A DNA stretch of 60,642 nucleotides from Phaeobacter sp. A36a-5a. GTDB lineage: Bacteria > Pseudomonadota > Alphaproteobacteria > Rhodobacterales > Rhodobacteraceae. How positions within the stretch are numbered: the stretch's first letter is position 1; each line of letters opens with the position of its first letter. The notes under the pieces are model-generated. The model was not told the origin of the DNA and did not search any database. It saw only the letters and a list, made by a program, of their open reading frames with translations. The position numbers and the translations under genes are program-made. Shown in pieces: positions 1-9,172 of the stretch. The stretch lies in assembly GCF_037911135.1 (NCBI RefSeq), contig NZ_JBBLYU010000007.1:1-60642 (forward strand), given 5' to 3'.

Positions 1-592
1 CATAGCTCAGATCCGCCTCGCCCGGATGGGCGACATAGGACATCACCGTGAACTGGCCGCTGGTGTCGGGGTTGTCGGGCTGCTCATTGGGATGACGCAG
101 CCCCAGCGCATGGCCCAGCTCATGCAGATAGGTGTTCCAGCTGGTATGCCCCAGTATGGGTCCGATGTTTGGCACATATTGATCGGGGTTGCTGTTGTTG
201 ATCCAGAGATCCCCGGCCAGCGACGGGGTACGGCCCAGATCAGCCGGTTCGGGAAAATCGGAAATGAAGCCGAACAGCCCGTCATCGGCGAAATGGGCAC
301 TGGCAAAGGTCAGATCCGCCATCCCGCCCTCGGCGGGCATCAGGTTGAGATTGGCCACTTCGTTCCAGGCTGCGACCGCCTGCAACATCATCTGCCGTTC
401 GGCGGGGTCCATGTTCACCGTCGCCCCCTCGGGCAGGTATTCCCCGCCGACGTCATAATCTCCCCAGATCGGGTCATAGTCGTAATAATCCGGCACCGAG
501 GTGATGAACTGATAGCGAATGACGCCGGAGCCATCATGCCAGCCGGTGGCGTCATCTATCAAAACTGCGCGGTAATCCTGATATATCGGCAT
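1..592 (-). CDS. M10 (serralysin-like) zinc metalloprotease, C-terminus off the window
   Basis: About 197 residues are visible and the reading frame runs off the left edge, so the C-terminal part is missing. The zinc-binding motif HELGHALGLRH is complete at residues 157-167 (HExxHxxGxxH). It is followed by a Met-turn VMSY around Met184, the signature of metzincins of family M10. There is no signal peptide. Serralysins usually leave by type I secretion through C-terminal RTX repeats, and a type I ABC/HlyD pair sits at the right end of the window; if the molecule is circular the two may be close. The ATG start is preceded by AGGGATGAT. It is divergent from rmlC. Family call is firm; RTX repeats and the export route are inferred. 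Confidence 0.85.
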   Translation of the reverse strand, partial: MPIYQDYRAVLIDDATGWHDGSGVIRYQFITSVPDYYDYDPIWGDYDVGGEYLPEGATVNMDPAERQMMLQAVAAWNEVANLNLMPAEGGMADLTFASAHFADDGLFGFISDFPEPADLGRTPSLAGDLWINNSNPDQYVPNIGPILGHTSWNTYLHELGHALGLRHPNEQPDNPDTSGQFTVMSYVAHPGEADLSY

Positions 593-796
593 ATCATCCC
601 TGCCTGCTATGATCCCGTTTCCGGGGAGCCTAGCAGGGCGCTGTGTCCAAACCTTTAATTGTTCATGAAATCCCATATGGGCCCGCTGTCAGGCAGCCGC
701 AGAGTGGGTTGGGACCACAATATGTGCCTTTCCCTTGGCATCACCGGCGTCTGGGCGTTAGGACAGGACCACGGCAGCAGATCGGGGGGAGAGGAC
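593..796. promoter_or_regulatory. divergent promoter region between metalloprotease and rml operon
   Basis: This 204-base gap separates two divergently read genes, so both promoters must lie here or within the adjoining genes. It contains the perfect 10-bp palindrome CCCATATGGG at 672-681, a possible operator core. No convincing -35/-10 pair was recognised. A GGGGGGAGAGGAC ribosome-binding stretch precedes the rmlC ATG. Confidence 0.35.
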
Positions 797-1351
797 ATGC
801 AGATTGAGGACACGGACCTGCCGGGGGTGAAGATCCTGACACCGGCGCGGTTTGGCGATGCACGGGGGTTTTTCTCGGAATGCTGGAACCGGGCGCGGAT
901 GGCCGAGGCGGGGCTCAATTTCGATTTTGTGCAGGACAATCATTCGCTGTCGATGGAGCCGGGCACCCTGCGCGGGCTGCATTTCCAGGCGCCGCCCCAT
1001 GCCCAGGCCAAGCTGGTGCGCTGCGGCCAGGGGGCGCTGTTTGATGTGGCGGTGGATATCCGCAAGGGCTCGCCCACCTATGGGCGCTGGACCGGGGTGG
1101 AGCTGTCGGCGGAAAACGGGCGCCAGCTGCTGATCCCGGCCGGGTTCCTGCATGGGTTCATCACCCGCCTGCCGCATACCGAGGTGCTGTATAAATGCAA
1201 TAATTACTACGCGCCGGAGTGTGACGGCGGGGTGGCCTGGGACAGCTGCGGCATCACCTGGGGGTTTGACGGCAGCCCGGTCCTGTCCGACAAGGACGCC
1301 AGGGCGCCCCGGTTTGAAGATTTCGACAGCCCCTTCGTGTGGGAAGGATAA
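797..1351 (+). CDS. rmlC: dTDP-4-dehydrorhamnose 3,5-epimerase
   Basis: This 184-residue cupin enzyme is normal length for RmlC. It epimerises C3 and C5 of dTDP-4-keto-6-deoxyglucose, the third step to dTDP-L-rhamnose in the cytoplasm. The family motif around the catalytic histidine (TLRGLHFQ, His62) and a Tyr at about residue 132 are visible. I chose ATG 797 over an in-frame start 138 bases upstream because GGGGGGAGAGGAC lies just before 797 and family homology begins within a few residues. It is the first gene of a tight operon with only 3 bases before rmlB. Together with rmlB, rmlD and rmlA the pathway is complete in this window. Confidence 0.95.
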   Translation: MQIEDTDLPGVKILTPARFGDARGFFSECWNRARMAEAGLNFDFVQDNHSLSMEPGTLRGLHFQAPPHAQAKLVRCGQGALFDVAVDIRKGSPTYGRWTGVELSAENGRQLLIPAGFLHGFITRLPHTEVLYKCNNYYAPECDGGVAWDSCGITWGFDGSPVLSDKDARAPRFEDFDSPFVWEG

Positions 1352-1354
1352 GAG

Positions 1355-2407
1355 ATGAAGATTTTGGTGACAGGTGGGGCGGGTTTCATCGGCTCGGCCG
1401 TCGTCCGACTGGCGGTGGCGCGCGGCCATCAGGTGGTGAACCTCGATGCGCTGACTTATGCCGCCTGTCTGGACAATGTGGCGGCTGTGACGGACAGCCC
1501 GCTTTATGCCTTTGAGCAGGTCGATATCCGTGATCGCGCCGCATTAGACACTGTTTTTGCCCGACATCACCCGGATGTGGTGATGCATCTGGCCGCGGAA
1601 TCCCATGTCGACCGCTCCATCGACGGCCCCGGGGATTTCATCGAGACCAATATCACCGGCACCTATCAGATGCTGGAAGCGGCGCGGAAATACTGGAGCG
1701 AGGCGGGCCGCCCGGAGGCCTTCCGGTTCCATCACATCTCCACCGATGAGGTCTATGGCAGCCTGCCTGCCGACCCTGATGTGCTGTTCACCGAAGAGAC
1801 CGGCTATGATCCGCGCTCGCCCTATTCCGCGAGCAAAGCCGCCAGCGACCATCTGGTGCGCGCCTGGCACGAGACCTATGGGCTGCCGGTGGTGCTGACC
1901 AATTGTTCGAACAACTACGGTCCCTTTCATTTCCCCGAAAAGCTGATCCCGGTGGTGATCCTCAATGCGCTGGCAGGCAGGCCGCTGCCGATCTATGGCG
2001 ATGGCTCCAATGTGCGCGACTGGCTTTATGTGGAAGATCACGCCGATGCGCTGCTCTTGGTGGTGTCCGAGGGGCGCGTGGGGCGCAGCTACAATATCGG
2101 CGGCGAGAATGAGCGGAGCAATCTGGAGCTGGTCGAGACGCTCTGTGCGATCCTCGACGAGAAACGGCCCCGGGATGACGGGGGATCTTACAAGGACCAG
2201 ATCACATTTGTGACCGACCGGCCGGGCCATGATGCCCGCTATGCCATCGACCCTTCCCGTATCCGCGATGAACTGGGCTGGCGGCCCAGCGTCACCGTGG
2301 AGGAAGGGCTGGCGCGCACGGTGCAATGGTATCTCGACAATGAGGCCTGGTGGCGCGCGCTGCAAAGCCGCGACGGGGTTGGCCAGCGGTTGGGGACGGG
2401 AAAGTGA
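1355..2407 (+). CDS. rmlB: dTDP-glucose 4,6-dehydratase
   Basis: This 350-residue extended short-chain dehydrogenase/reductase converts dTDP-glucose to dTDP-4-keto-6-deoxyglucose. The NAD-binding GGAGFIG is at residues 7-13. The catalytic triad region STDEVYG (Thr130, Asp131, Glu132) and YxxxK (Tyr157, Lys161) are intact. The ATG lies 3 bases after rmlC, in the same operon. The following gene starts only after a 124-base gap containing a structured palindrome, so rmlC-rmlB may be partly uncoupled from rmlD-rmlA. Confidence 0.96.
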   Translation: MKILVTGGAGFIGSAVVRLAVARGHQVVNLDALTYAACLDNVAAVTDSPLYAFEQVDIRDRAALDTVFARHHPDVVMHLAAESHVDRSIDGPGDFIETNITGTYQMLEAARKYWSEAGRPEAFRFHHISTDEVYGSLPADPDVLFTEETGYDPRSPYSASKAASDHLVRAWHETYGLPVVLTNCSNNYGPFHFPEKLIPVVILNALAGRPLPIYGDGSNVRDWLYVEDHADALLLVVSEGRVGRSYNIGGENERSNLELVETLCAILDEKRPRDDGGSYKDQITFVTDRPGHDARYAIDPSRIRDELGWRPSVTVEEGLARTVQWYLDNEAWWRALQSRDGVGQRLGTGK

Positions 2408-2425
2408 CGGCAGATAGACCACAAA

Positions 2426-2488
2426 GGGCAGCGCCCGAGCCTGGGCGGGTGCGAAGCGCCCTCCCGTGGGGAGGGTCGGGCGCTGCCC
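2426..2488. repeat. structured palindromic intergenic element inside the rml operon
   Basis: GGGCAGCGCCCGA at 2426-2438 pairs perfectly with TCGGGCGCTGCCC at 2476-2488. Inside it, CCCTCCC (2459-2465) pairs with GGGAGGG (2469-2475), directly adjoining the outer right arm, and a further GC-rich hairpin is possible on the left. The result is a branched RNA structure between rmlB and the next gene. There is no U-run, so a simple Rho-independent terminator is unlikely. It looks like a REP-type element or an mRNA processing/attenuation structure. I saw no second copy in the window. Confidence 0.7.
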
Positions 2489-2531
2489 GGCCTAACGGTC
2501 GGGCGGTATTTCTTCCGGATAGCGCTCCCTC

Positions 2532-3005
2532 ATGCTGACCGCGCATCTGCCCTCCGGCTATGTTCTGGCACGGCTGGCGCCTGAGAAGCACCGGCTGCTG
2601 ATGCCCGCCGCGCTCATTGGCGCGGTGCTGCCGGATTTTGACATGCTGTGGTTCCATTTCGTGGATCAGGGCAGCATTCATCATCACCGCTATTGGGTCC
2701 ATGTGCCCGCTTTCTGGGGGGCTATTGCGGCTCTGATTATGCCGGTTTTGGCCTTGTTTGCCCGCCCCCTGCTGCTCCCGGCGTTGGTGTTCTTTGCCGC
2801 CCTCTTCCTGCATATGGTGTTGGACACCATCGGTGGCGGCATCCTGTGGGGCGCGCCGCTTAATGATCATCTCTATACGCTGGTGGAGATACCAGCCAGC
2901 CAGCCTCATTGGGTTTTGTCCTTTCTGCTGCATTGGACCTTTGTTCTGGAACTGGCTATCTGGGCTACAGCCTTGTATCTATGGCATAAAGGAAGCCGTA
3001 TATGA
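2532..3005 (+). CDS. YdjM/DUF457-like membrane protein (putative metal-dependent hydrolase)
   Basis: This 157-residue integral membrane protein has about four hydrophobic segments. Its His/Asp pattern (AHLPSGY at the N-terminus, LPDFDMLW at about 36-43, HHHRYW at about 52, HMVLDTIGGG in the third segment) resembles the inner-membrane YdjM/DUF457 family. That family is annotated as metal-dependent hydrolases and has no firmly established reaction. The TGA overlaps the rmlD ATG by four bases, so it is translationally coupled to rhamnose synthesis. That placement suggests a role in polysaccharide or lipid-carrier handling, which is inference only. Confidence 0.75.
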   Translation: MLTAHLPSGYVLARLAPEKHRLLMPAALIGAVLPDFDMLWFHFVDQGSIHHHRYWVHVPAFWGAIAALIMPVLALFARPLLLPALVFFAALFLHMVLDTIGGGILWGAPLNDHLYTLVEIPASQPHWVLSFLLHWTFVLELAIWATALYLWHKGSRI

Positions 3006-3850
3006 TCCTCGTTTTTGGCAAGACCGGCCAGGTGGCGCGGGAACTGGCGGCGCATGATGATATTCTCTGCCTCGGCCGCGATCAGGCGGATCTCACGGAT
3101 CCTGCGGCCTGCGCCGAGATGATCCGCGCCCATGCCCCTGCCGCGGTGATCAATGCGGCGGCCTATACGGTTGTGGACCGGGCCGAGGCGGAAGAGGACC
3201 TGGCCACGGTGATCAATGGCAGCACCCCCGGCGTCATGGCCGAGACCTGCGCCATGCTGGGCATTCCCTTTGTCACCCTCTCCACCGATTATGTTTTCGA
3301 CGGCAAGGGCAGCAGCCCCTGGCACCCGGATGAGCCGGTGGCGCCGGTCAATGCCTATGGGCGGTCCAAACAGGCCGGGGAGGCCGCCGTGCGCCTGGCC
3401 GGGGGGGCTTATGTGATCCTGCGCACCTCCTGGGTGGTCTCGGCCCATGGCAGCAATTTCGTCAAGACCATGCTGCGGCTCGGCCAGGACCGCGACCGGA
3501 TGCGTGTGGTGGCCGACCAGATCGGCGCGCCGACCCCGGCCCGGGCCATTGCGGCGGCCTGCGTGGAGATCGCCCGCCAGCTGATGACGGCGCCGGAAAA
3601 ATCCGGCACCTATCATTTTGCAGGCCAGCCCGAGACCAGCTGGGCCGGGGTCGCCACCGAGATTTTCGCCGAGGCGAAACTCCCCTGTGCGGTGGCGGAA
3701 ATTCCCAGTACGGCCTATCCGACCCCGGCGCGGCGACCGTTGAACTCACGGCTGGATTGCAGCACGCTGGAGAAGGTCTTTGGCATCACACGCCCGGATT
3801 GGCGGGCCGGGCTGAGAGATATTCTGAAGGATCTGGGAGCGCAGGCATGA
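3002..3850 (+). CDS. rmlD: dTDP-4-dehydrorhamnose reductase
   Basis: This 282-residue NADPH-dependent reductase catalyses the last step to dTDP-L-rhamnose. It starts with the Rossmann motif VFGKTGQVA at about residues 4-12. STDYVFDG and a YGRSK catalytic YxxxK are typical of RmlD. It overlaps the upstream membrane-protein gene and the downstream rmlA by four bases each, which implies coupled translation. Length and order fit the family and no defect was seen. Confidence 0.95.
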   Translation: MILVFGKTGQVARELAAHDDILCLGRDQADLTDPAACAEMIRAHAPAAVINAAAYTVVDRAEAEEDLATVINGSTPGVMAETCAMLGIPFVTLSTDYVFDGKGSSPWHPDEPVAPVNAYGRSKQAGEAAVRLAGGAYVILRTSWVVSAHGSNFVKTMLRLGQDRDRMRVVADQIGAPTPARAIAAACVEIARQLMTAPEKSGTYHFAGQPETSWAGVATEIFAEAKLPCAVAEIPSTAYPTPARRPLNSRLDCSTLEKVFGITRPDWRAGLRDILKDLGAQA

Positions 3851-4719
3851 CAGCACGTAAGGGTATCATTCTGGCCGGTGGCTCGGGCACGCGGCTTTAT
3901 CCGATCACCATGGCGGTCAGCAAACAGCTCTTGCCGCTCTATGACAAGCCGATGATTTATTATCCCCTGTCGGTCTTGATGCTGGCGGGCATCCGCGAGA
4001 TCTGCGTGATCACCACGCCGCAGGATCAGGATCAGTTCACCCGGCTTCTGGGCGATGGCAGCCAGTGGGGCGTTCATCTCACCTATGTGGAGCAACCCAG
4101 CCCGGACGGTCTGGCACAGGCCTTTGTGCTGGCCGAAGAGTTCCTGGCCGGCGCCCCCTCGGCGCTGGTGCTGGGGGACAATGTGTTCTTTGGCCATGGC
4201 CTGCCGAAACTGCTGGCGGCGGCGGATGCGCAGACCAGCGGCGGCACCGTCTTTGGCTATCACGTGGCCGATCCCGAACGCTATGGCGTGGTGGATTTCG
4301 ACGCCGAGGGCCGCGCCCGCGAGATCATCGAAAAACCCGCCGTGCCGCCGTCGAACTATGCGGTGACGGGGCTGTATTTCCTGGACGGCAGCGCGCCGCA
4401 GCGGGCGCGGCAGGTCACCCCCAGCCCACGTGGTGAGCTGGAGATCACCGATCTGTTGCAGATGTATCTGGACGAAGGCGCCCTCCGGGTGGAGACCATG
4501 GGCCGCGGCTATGCCTGGCTGGACACCGGCACCCATGGCTCGCTGCTGGATGCCGGCAATTTCGTGCGCACCCTGCAGGAACGCCAGGGGTTGCAGACCG
4601 GCTGCCCCGAGGAAATCGCCTATGAGGCGGGCTGGATCAGCGCCGACCAGCTGCGCACCCGCGCCGAGATGTTCGCCAAAAACGCCTATGGTGCCTATCT
4701 GGAACGGCTGCTGGACTGA
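3847..4719 (+). CDS. rmlA: glucose-1-phosphate thymidylyltransferase
   Basis: This 290-residue enzyme makes dTDP-glucose from glucose-1-phosphate and dTTP, the entry step of the rhamnose pathway. The nucleotide-binding motif [11 protein letters not shown] is at residues 9-19. [17 protein letters not shown] and the metal-binding LGDNVFFG are intact. The start chosen is the ATG in the ATGA overlap with rmlD. A longer in-frame extension (from 3757) was rejected because it lies inside rmlD and lacks family similarity. It is the last gene of the operon and is followed by a convergent pseudogene 23 bases away. Confidence 0.95.
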   Translation: MTARKGIILAGGSGTRLYPITMAVSKQLLPLYDKPMIYYPLSVLMLAGIREICVITTPQDQDQFTRLLGDGSQWGVHLTYVEQPSPDGLAQAFVLAEEFLAGAPSALVLGDNVFFGHGLPKLLAAADAQTSGGTVFGYHVADPERYGVVDFDAEGRAREIIEKPAVPPSNYAVTGLYFLDGSAPQRARQVTPSPRGELEITDLLQMYLDEGALRVETMGRGYAWLDTGTHGSLLDAGNFVRTLQERQGLQTGCPEEIAYEAGWISADQLRTRAEMFAKNAYGAYLERLLD

Positions 4720-4742
4720 TCAGAGCGCGAACCCGCTCCGCC

Positions 4743-5551
4743 TCAGGCGGGGCGCAGCAGCCGGATCAGCCGATCCGAGGCGCGGCGGATCTGCTTGGAC
4801 ACCGGCCCCAGCGGCCGCTCATCCGGCTGGACGGCAATCCGGTGCAGAGAGGCCCGCGCGACATCAACCGGAGCTGCCAGCGCCTGCAGGTCTGCGGCGG
4901 TGATCCAGCGTTCCTCGCGTTTGGCTAGGCTGTCCTTCTCCGGCTCGAAAGCTTTGCAGAACCGGCGCGGGTGCCCCATCTTGAAGGCCGCCAGCGTTTC
5001 CAGCGGATAATCCCACCAGGCGGAGGCCTCCAGTCGGGCGATCAGCGGGGCTGCAAACCGGTATTTCAACACCCGGGCCGGCACGCCGCCAACAACGGCA
5101 TAGGCTGGCACATCCTTGGTGACGATGGCGCCTGCGGCCACCACCGCGCCATTGCCGATGGTGATCCCGCCGACCATCTGCACCCCGCGCCCATTCTACG
5201 GGCCAGTTTTTCGTAATGCGGCCCATAGCTGAACGGGTGGGAGGACACCCGCCGGATCGGGTGCCGGTCCCCCAGAACCCGCAGTCCGGCGGCAATCGAA
5301 CAGAAGGCCCCGGCGGACCAGTTGCGCGAAGGCGAGTGGCTGTAACTCATGTAACCGATGCTGCTGAGGGGCAGCAGCCCGCCCGATTTCAACCCGTGTC
5401 GGGTGAGCGCCGAGAGTTTCAGATCCGGAGGCAGGCTCACCCGTTTGAGGGCGGTCAGGTCCCGTTCGTCACGCCAGGGTTTTGGCATCACATGGCAGTC
5501 GGCCAGCAGCCTGCGCATGCTGTCGGTCACACGAAGAGTGGTGGGTTTCAT
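4743..5551 (-). pseudogene. CatB-related O-acetyltransferase, broken by deletion and frameshift
   Basis: Two pieces of one left-handed beta-helix acetyltransferase lie in different frames. The first, from ATG 5551, carries AFCSIAAGLRVLG and SSHPFSYGPHYEKLAR. The second, from about 5190, carries [29 protein letters not shown] and [10 protein letters not shown]. In the family these are separated by about 25-30 residues including an IGxDVWIG segment, which is absent here. The break is therefore a net frame change plus a small internal deletion near 5195, not a lone base error. The complete enzyme would acetylate a sugar, consistent with the surrounding polysaccharide genes. It is probably inactive. 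Confidence 0.75.
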
Positions 5552-5835
5552 CGCAAATATAGGCTCTAAATAAGGGTTTTGCAGAATAACAATGCGAACC
5601 GGGGCCAGGTTTGGGGGCTTCGTGACCACAAAATAAGGCCAGACCACAGAATGGAAACCAAGCCAGAACCGGGAGGAACAGGACAGGGGCAGACTAGCCT
5701 CGAGACGCTGCAAGGGCCAGCGCAAAATCTCTGCCTTGGGTTGATTTCTGCGGGTACGGTCTGAGGTGCCGGGCCGCCAGATCGGGCGCGACAGCTCTTG
5801 TAGAAGAGAGGCGCCCCGATCTCAGCAGGCGCCGA

Positions 5836-6975
5836 TCAGAGCACCCCGGCGCGGCTGAAGACGCCGAAGAAATTGCCGATGATATTGGAGATGGTCAGCG
5901 CGTCGTTCACTGGTGCCTCGGTGGCGATCAGCAGGTCGCCGGAATTGATCTGGAAGCGGCGGGCCGAGAACAACCCGTCGGCCGATGTGAGATCAAGGGT
6001 AAAGACCACCCGCGCCTGGCGCGGGCCGCGCTGACCGGGGGCAAGCGCACTGTCGGGGTATTCGCGCAGCACCAGCAGGCCCTGCGGATCGGCGCGGCTG
6101 TCCTGAAACCCGCCGGCAACCGACATCGCATCCATCGCCGACATCTGATCCTTGGTGAACGTGTGCAGATCCTCACGGCCGGTGGCGCCAAAGGACAGGA
6201 AATAGCGCGCATCCTCTTCCACAAACACCCGGTCACCGCCGCGCAGCAGCGTGTCGCGGCGCGGATCATTGAGCAGGGCCTCCACCGAGGTGCCATAGAT
6301 GCTGCTGCCGCGCACCAGGCGGATCTGCGGGTTGTTGAGGCTGGCACTGATGCCACCGCCGGCCGCGATCAGCCCCATCACCGTGTAATTGCGATCGGGC
6401 ATCGGGTAGGTGCCGGGGGTGGTGACGCCGCTGACCAGATCCACCGAATTGCTGCGGCCTTCGGTCATATCGAGCTGCAGCTGGGCCGAGGGAACAATGG
6501 TTTCCAGCTCGCGCTGCAGTTTTTCACGGGCCAGATCCGGGGTCAGCCCGTTGACGTTCACATTGCCCACATAGGGCATGAAGATGCTGCCATTGGCCGC
6601 CACCGTCACATCCTGCAGCTGCACCATTTTCTCATCCGGGGTGGTCAGCAGGGAATTGTCGCTGCTGTCCCAGATCCGCAGGGTCAGCAGGTCGCCGGGC
6701 TGGATGATCTGGGTCTTGGCGCCTCGGGTGGCGCCGATCCATTTCAGCGGGCGCTTGCCGCTCTGGCCGCCGCCGCTTTGCGGTCCGGTTTCGGGCCAAT
6801 GCGCCACGGTGGGCAGAAAGGCGCGGGTCACCGGATAAAGGGCAAAATCGGCATCCGCATCATCGGCGGTTTTCAGGATCTCTTCGCTGGCGGGAGCGCC
6901 ACCGGGCAGGCGGCCACAGGCGGCCGGCAACAGGGCAAGGCCAAGAGCGGCAAGCAGGAGGGTGAGGCGGCGCAT
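5836..6975 (-). CDS. polysaccharide export lipoprotein, Wza/KpsD family
   Basis: This 379-residue outer-membrane polysaccharide export protein starts at MRRLTLLL with a lipoprotein signal ending in LPAAC, so Cys19 or thereabouts would be lipidated. The Poly_export domain follows (GDLLTLRIWDSSDN, FMPYVGNVNVNG). An SLBB-type segment comes next (VSGVTTPGTYPM, LIAAGGGIS). A longer N-terminal extension was rejected because AAGGAC precedes ATG 6975 and the signal peptide begins there. It is divergent from the epimerase at 7074. No Wzc-type kinase lies beside it, so it could serve the KpsE-like ABC exporter at 44.9 kb or a chromosomal partner. Confidence 0.9.
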   Translation of the reverse strand: MRRLTLLLAALGLALLPAACGRLPGGAPASEEILKTADDADADFALYPVTRAFLPTVAHWPETGPQSGGGQSGKRPLKWIGATRGAKTQIIQPGDLLTLRIWDSSDNSLLTTPDEKMVQLQDVTVAANGSIFMPYVGNVNVNGLTPDLAREKLQRELETIVPSAQLQLDMTEGRSNSVDLVSGVTTPGTYPMPDRNYTVMGLIAAGGGISASLNNPQIRLVRGSSIYGTSVEALLNDPRRDTLLRGGDRVFVEEDARYFLSFGATGREDLHTFTKDQMSAMDAMSVAGGFQDSRADPQGLLVLREYPDSALAPGQRGPRQARVVFTLDLTSADGLFSARRFQINSGDLLIATEAPVNDALTISNIIGNFFGVFSRAGVL

Positions 6976-7073
6976 GAGAGTCCTTGTCCGAAAACGGCTT
7001 GATTTTTGTTCTCCGCAAGATACTGGGCATGCAGACTGCGTCAACCGCAAGGGCAACGGTAACAGGGGGGCTG

Positions 7074-8054
7074 ATGCGTTTTCCACCCATATTGATCCCC
7101 GCATTGGCTCCGGTATTGATCATGGGCGCCTCGGGGCGGATCGGCGGGCTCCTGCGCAGCCAGTGGAGCGGGCCGGAGCAGGGGCTGCGCTGGCAGCGCC
7201 GCCGCCCGCCTGTCGGGACCGGTCCCGACGGCCGGGGCTGGCATGTTTTCGAGCCGCTGGCAGAGCCCGAAGCGCTGCTGCAGGCGGCGGTGGGCTGTGC
7301 GGCGATCCTCTGCCTGGCGGGGCCGGTGCCCGGCGGCACGGCGGGCGGCGATCTGAGGGCGGGCCAGCTGGTGCAGCATCGCGACCTGGCGCTGGCTGCG
7401 CTGGAGGCCTCCGCGCGGGCGCGCGACGCAGGAGCAGGGGCAGGGGCGCCACGGGTGCTGCTGGCCTCTTCGGCGGCGGTCTATGGCGCGACCCCCGGCC
7501 CGCTGCGGGAAGACACCCCGCTGGCGCCGCTGGCCCCCTATGGCGTCGCCAAGGCCGAGATGGAACAGGCCGCCTGCGCCCGCGCCACAGAGCTGGGACT
7601 GGATGTCACCCTGCTCAGGATTGGCAATATTGCCGGCTTTGATGCCATTCTTGGTGGCTGGCGGGCCGGGTTCCGCCTGGATCAATTTGCCGATGGGCAG
7701 ACGCCGCGGCGCAGCTATATCGGCCCGCGGACCCTGGCCGAGGTGCTGGCCGCCCTGATCGCCAGCCCGGCGCTGCCACAGGTGCTGAACATCGCCCAGC
7801 CCGGGCTGGTGGCAATGGGCGATCTGTTGCAGGCGGCGGGGCTGGAGTTTGCCCGCAGGCCCGCGCCGGGTGACGCCATTGCCGAGGTGCAGCTTGACGT
7901 CAGCCGGCTGATCGGGCTTTTGACGCCAGAGCCTGCACCCGCCGCAGATCTGCCAGCTTGCCTGCCTGTTGCCACAGCGACTGATCTGGTGGCCGAGGCG
8001 CGCGGACTGGGCCTGTTGTCCCCTTCCGTTTCCGATAAGGATCCCCGCATATGA
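7074..8054 (+). CDS. NAD(P)-dependent sugar epimerase/dehydratase-like protein
   Basis: This 326-residue short-chain dehydrogenase-type protein carries the Rossmann motif IMGASGRIGG about 17 residues from the start. LLASSAAVYG and YGVAKAEMEQ supply the Ser and YxxxK of the extended SDR family. AGGGGGG lies just before ATG 7074, which supports this start. The stop overlaps the next gene's ATG by four bases, so it is coupled to the phosphoglycosyl transferase. It may prepare the nucleotide sugar which that transferase loads onto the lipid carrier. Its exact substrate cannot be read from the sequence. Confidence 0.8.
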   Translation: MRFPPILIPALAPVLIMGASGRIGGLLRSQWSGPEQGLRWQRRRPPVGTGPDGRGWHVFEPLAEPEALLQAAVGCAAILCLAGPVPGGTAGGDLRAGQLVQHRDLALAALEASARARDAGAGAGAPRVLLASSAAVYGATPGPLREDTPLAPLAPYGVAKAEMEQAACARATELGLDVTLLRIGNIAGFDAILGGWRAGFRLDQFADGQTPRRSYIGPRTLAEVLAALIASPALPQVLNIAQPGLVAMGDLLQAAGLEFARRPAPGDAIAEVQLDVSRLIGLLTPEPAPAADLPACLPVATATDLVAEARGLGLLSPSVSDKDPRI

Positions 8055-8662
8055 CCTGGCGCAAACGCCTCTTTGATCTCTTCTTTGCCAGCCTTCTGGT
8101 GGTGGTGCTGGGTCCGGTGCTGCTGGCGCTGATGGCCTGGCTGCTGCTGAAGGAAGGCCGCCCGCTGTTTTATGTGGCCGAGCGGATGAAGGGCGTCGAT
8201 CAGCCCTTTGCCTTGTGGAAACTGCGCACCATGCAGGTGGTGGACCAGGATACCGGCGTCTCCGGCGGCGACAAATCGGCCCGCATCACCAAAACAGGCG
8301 CCTGGCTGCGCGCCCGGCGGCTGGATGAGTTTCCGCAGCTGTGGAACATCCTCAAGGGGGATCTCTCCTTTGTCGGGCCGCGCCCGCCGCTGCGCCAATA
8401 TGTCGAGGCCAACCCCGACCTCTATGCCCGGGTGCTGAAATCGCGCCCCGGCGTCACCGGCCTGGCCTCAATCACCTATCACCGGCATGAGGCCGCCCTG
8501 CTGGCGCGCTGCACCACCGCCGAGGAAACCGATCAGGTCTATTCCCGCCTCTGCGTGCCGATGAAGGCGCGGCTGGACCTGATCTACCAGCGCCACCAGA
8601 GCATGTGCTACGATTTTGACCTGGTGTTTCAGACTATCGGCAACCTGTTCCGGCGCGGCTGA
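8051..8662 (+). CDS. undecaprenyl-phosphate sugar phosphotransferase (small monotopic PGT)
   Basis: This 203-residue bacterial sugar transferase (PF02397 type) has one N-terminal hydrophobic segment (residues about 8-33). It then carries the conserved RPLFYVAERMKG, WKLRTMQ, ARRLDEFPQLWNIL and FVGPRPPL. The LDE motif holds the catalytic Asp-Glu pair of monotopic phosphoglycosyl transferases. The short form without a four-helix N-terminal domain resembles PglC/WecP-sized enzymes. It would transfer a sugar phosphate to undecaprenyl phosphate to start a repeat unit. It is translationally coupled to the upstream epimerase. Confidence 0.92.
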   Translation: MTWRKRLFDLFFASLLVVVLGPVLLALMAWLLLKEGRPLFYVAERMKGVDQPFALWKLRTMQVVDQDTGVSGGDKSARITKTGAWLRARRLDEFPQLWNILKGDLSFVGPRPPLRQYVEANPDLYARVLKSRPGVTGLASITYHRHEAALLARCTTAEETDQVYSRLCVPMKARLDLIYQRHQSMCYDFDLVFQTIGNLFRRG

Positions 8663-9172
8663 GAACAGGTCTGCGGGGATCCGATGATTCGCCCCCCGGA
8701 GCGGCCGTTTCCCGCCGGACGGGCCCATATCGCCCCCCCCGGAGCGGCAGGGGACCCGCCACCTCCGCCACTCCGGCGGCACCGGGGCCTTCAGAACCGG
8801 CATCAAGGCTCGGGGCAGGTCACCGGCGCGGCAAAACGGGCAAATCACCGGGCAAATCACCGGCAGGCGGCGCTTTTTTGCTGGTTGCGGTTTTGTATTA
8901 GCCCCTAAATGGGTCTAAAGTGATCTCCGGATGACCTTTGGATGTTTCAGGCTGGATTTCCTGGACAGGGCCCGAAGGTTGGACCAAAGAAACATAGGCC
9001 CGCAGCCAGAGAGACCCAGCGCATGAGGGTCCGGGGACCTGCTGCGGGGATTGATAAAAACACATTTGAAACGATGTGCATCGGGGTGACTTCGGCGCGA
9101 CATCGGGACATATCGACGGGCCGCCCCGGACTGCAGGCGGCCACCGGGGACTGGAAGCGGGGACGGCCAGGG
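8663..9172. other. intergenic region with short direct repeats
   Basis: No gene is supported in these 510 bases. A perfect tandem duplication of GGGCAAATCACC occupies 8838-8861. CGCCCCCCGGAGCGGC at about 8690-8706 recurs with two extra C at 8730-8748. The more AT-rich stretch around 8870-8940 is the likeliest promoter area for the dehydratase gene, but no clear -35/-10 pair was identified. An in-frame extension of that gene back to 8942 is possible but has no family similarity. Confidence 0.4.

Noticed and set aside
659-796. N-terminal extension of rmlC
   Set aside because: In frame, but it lacks similarity to RmlC and the good ribosome-binding site precedes ATG 797.
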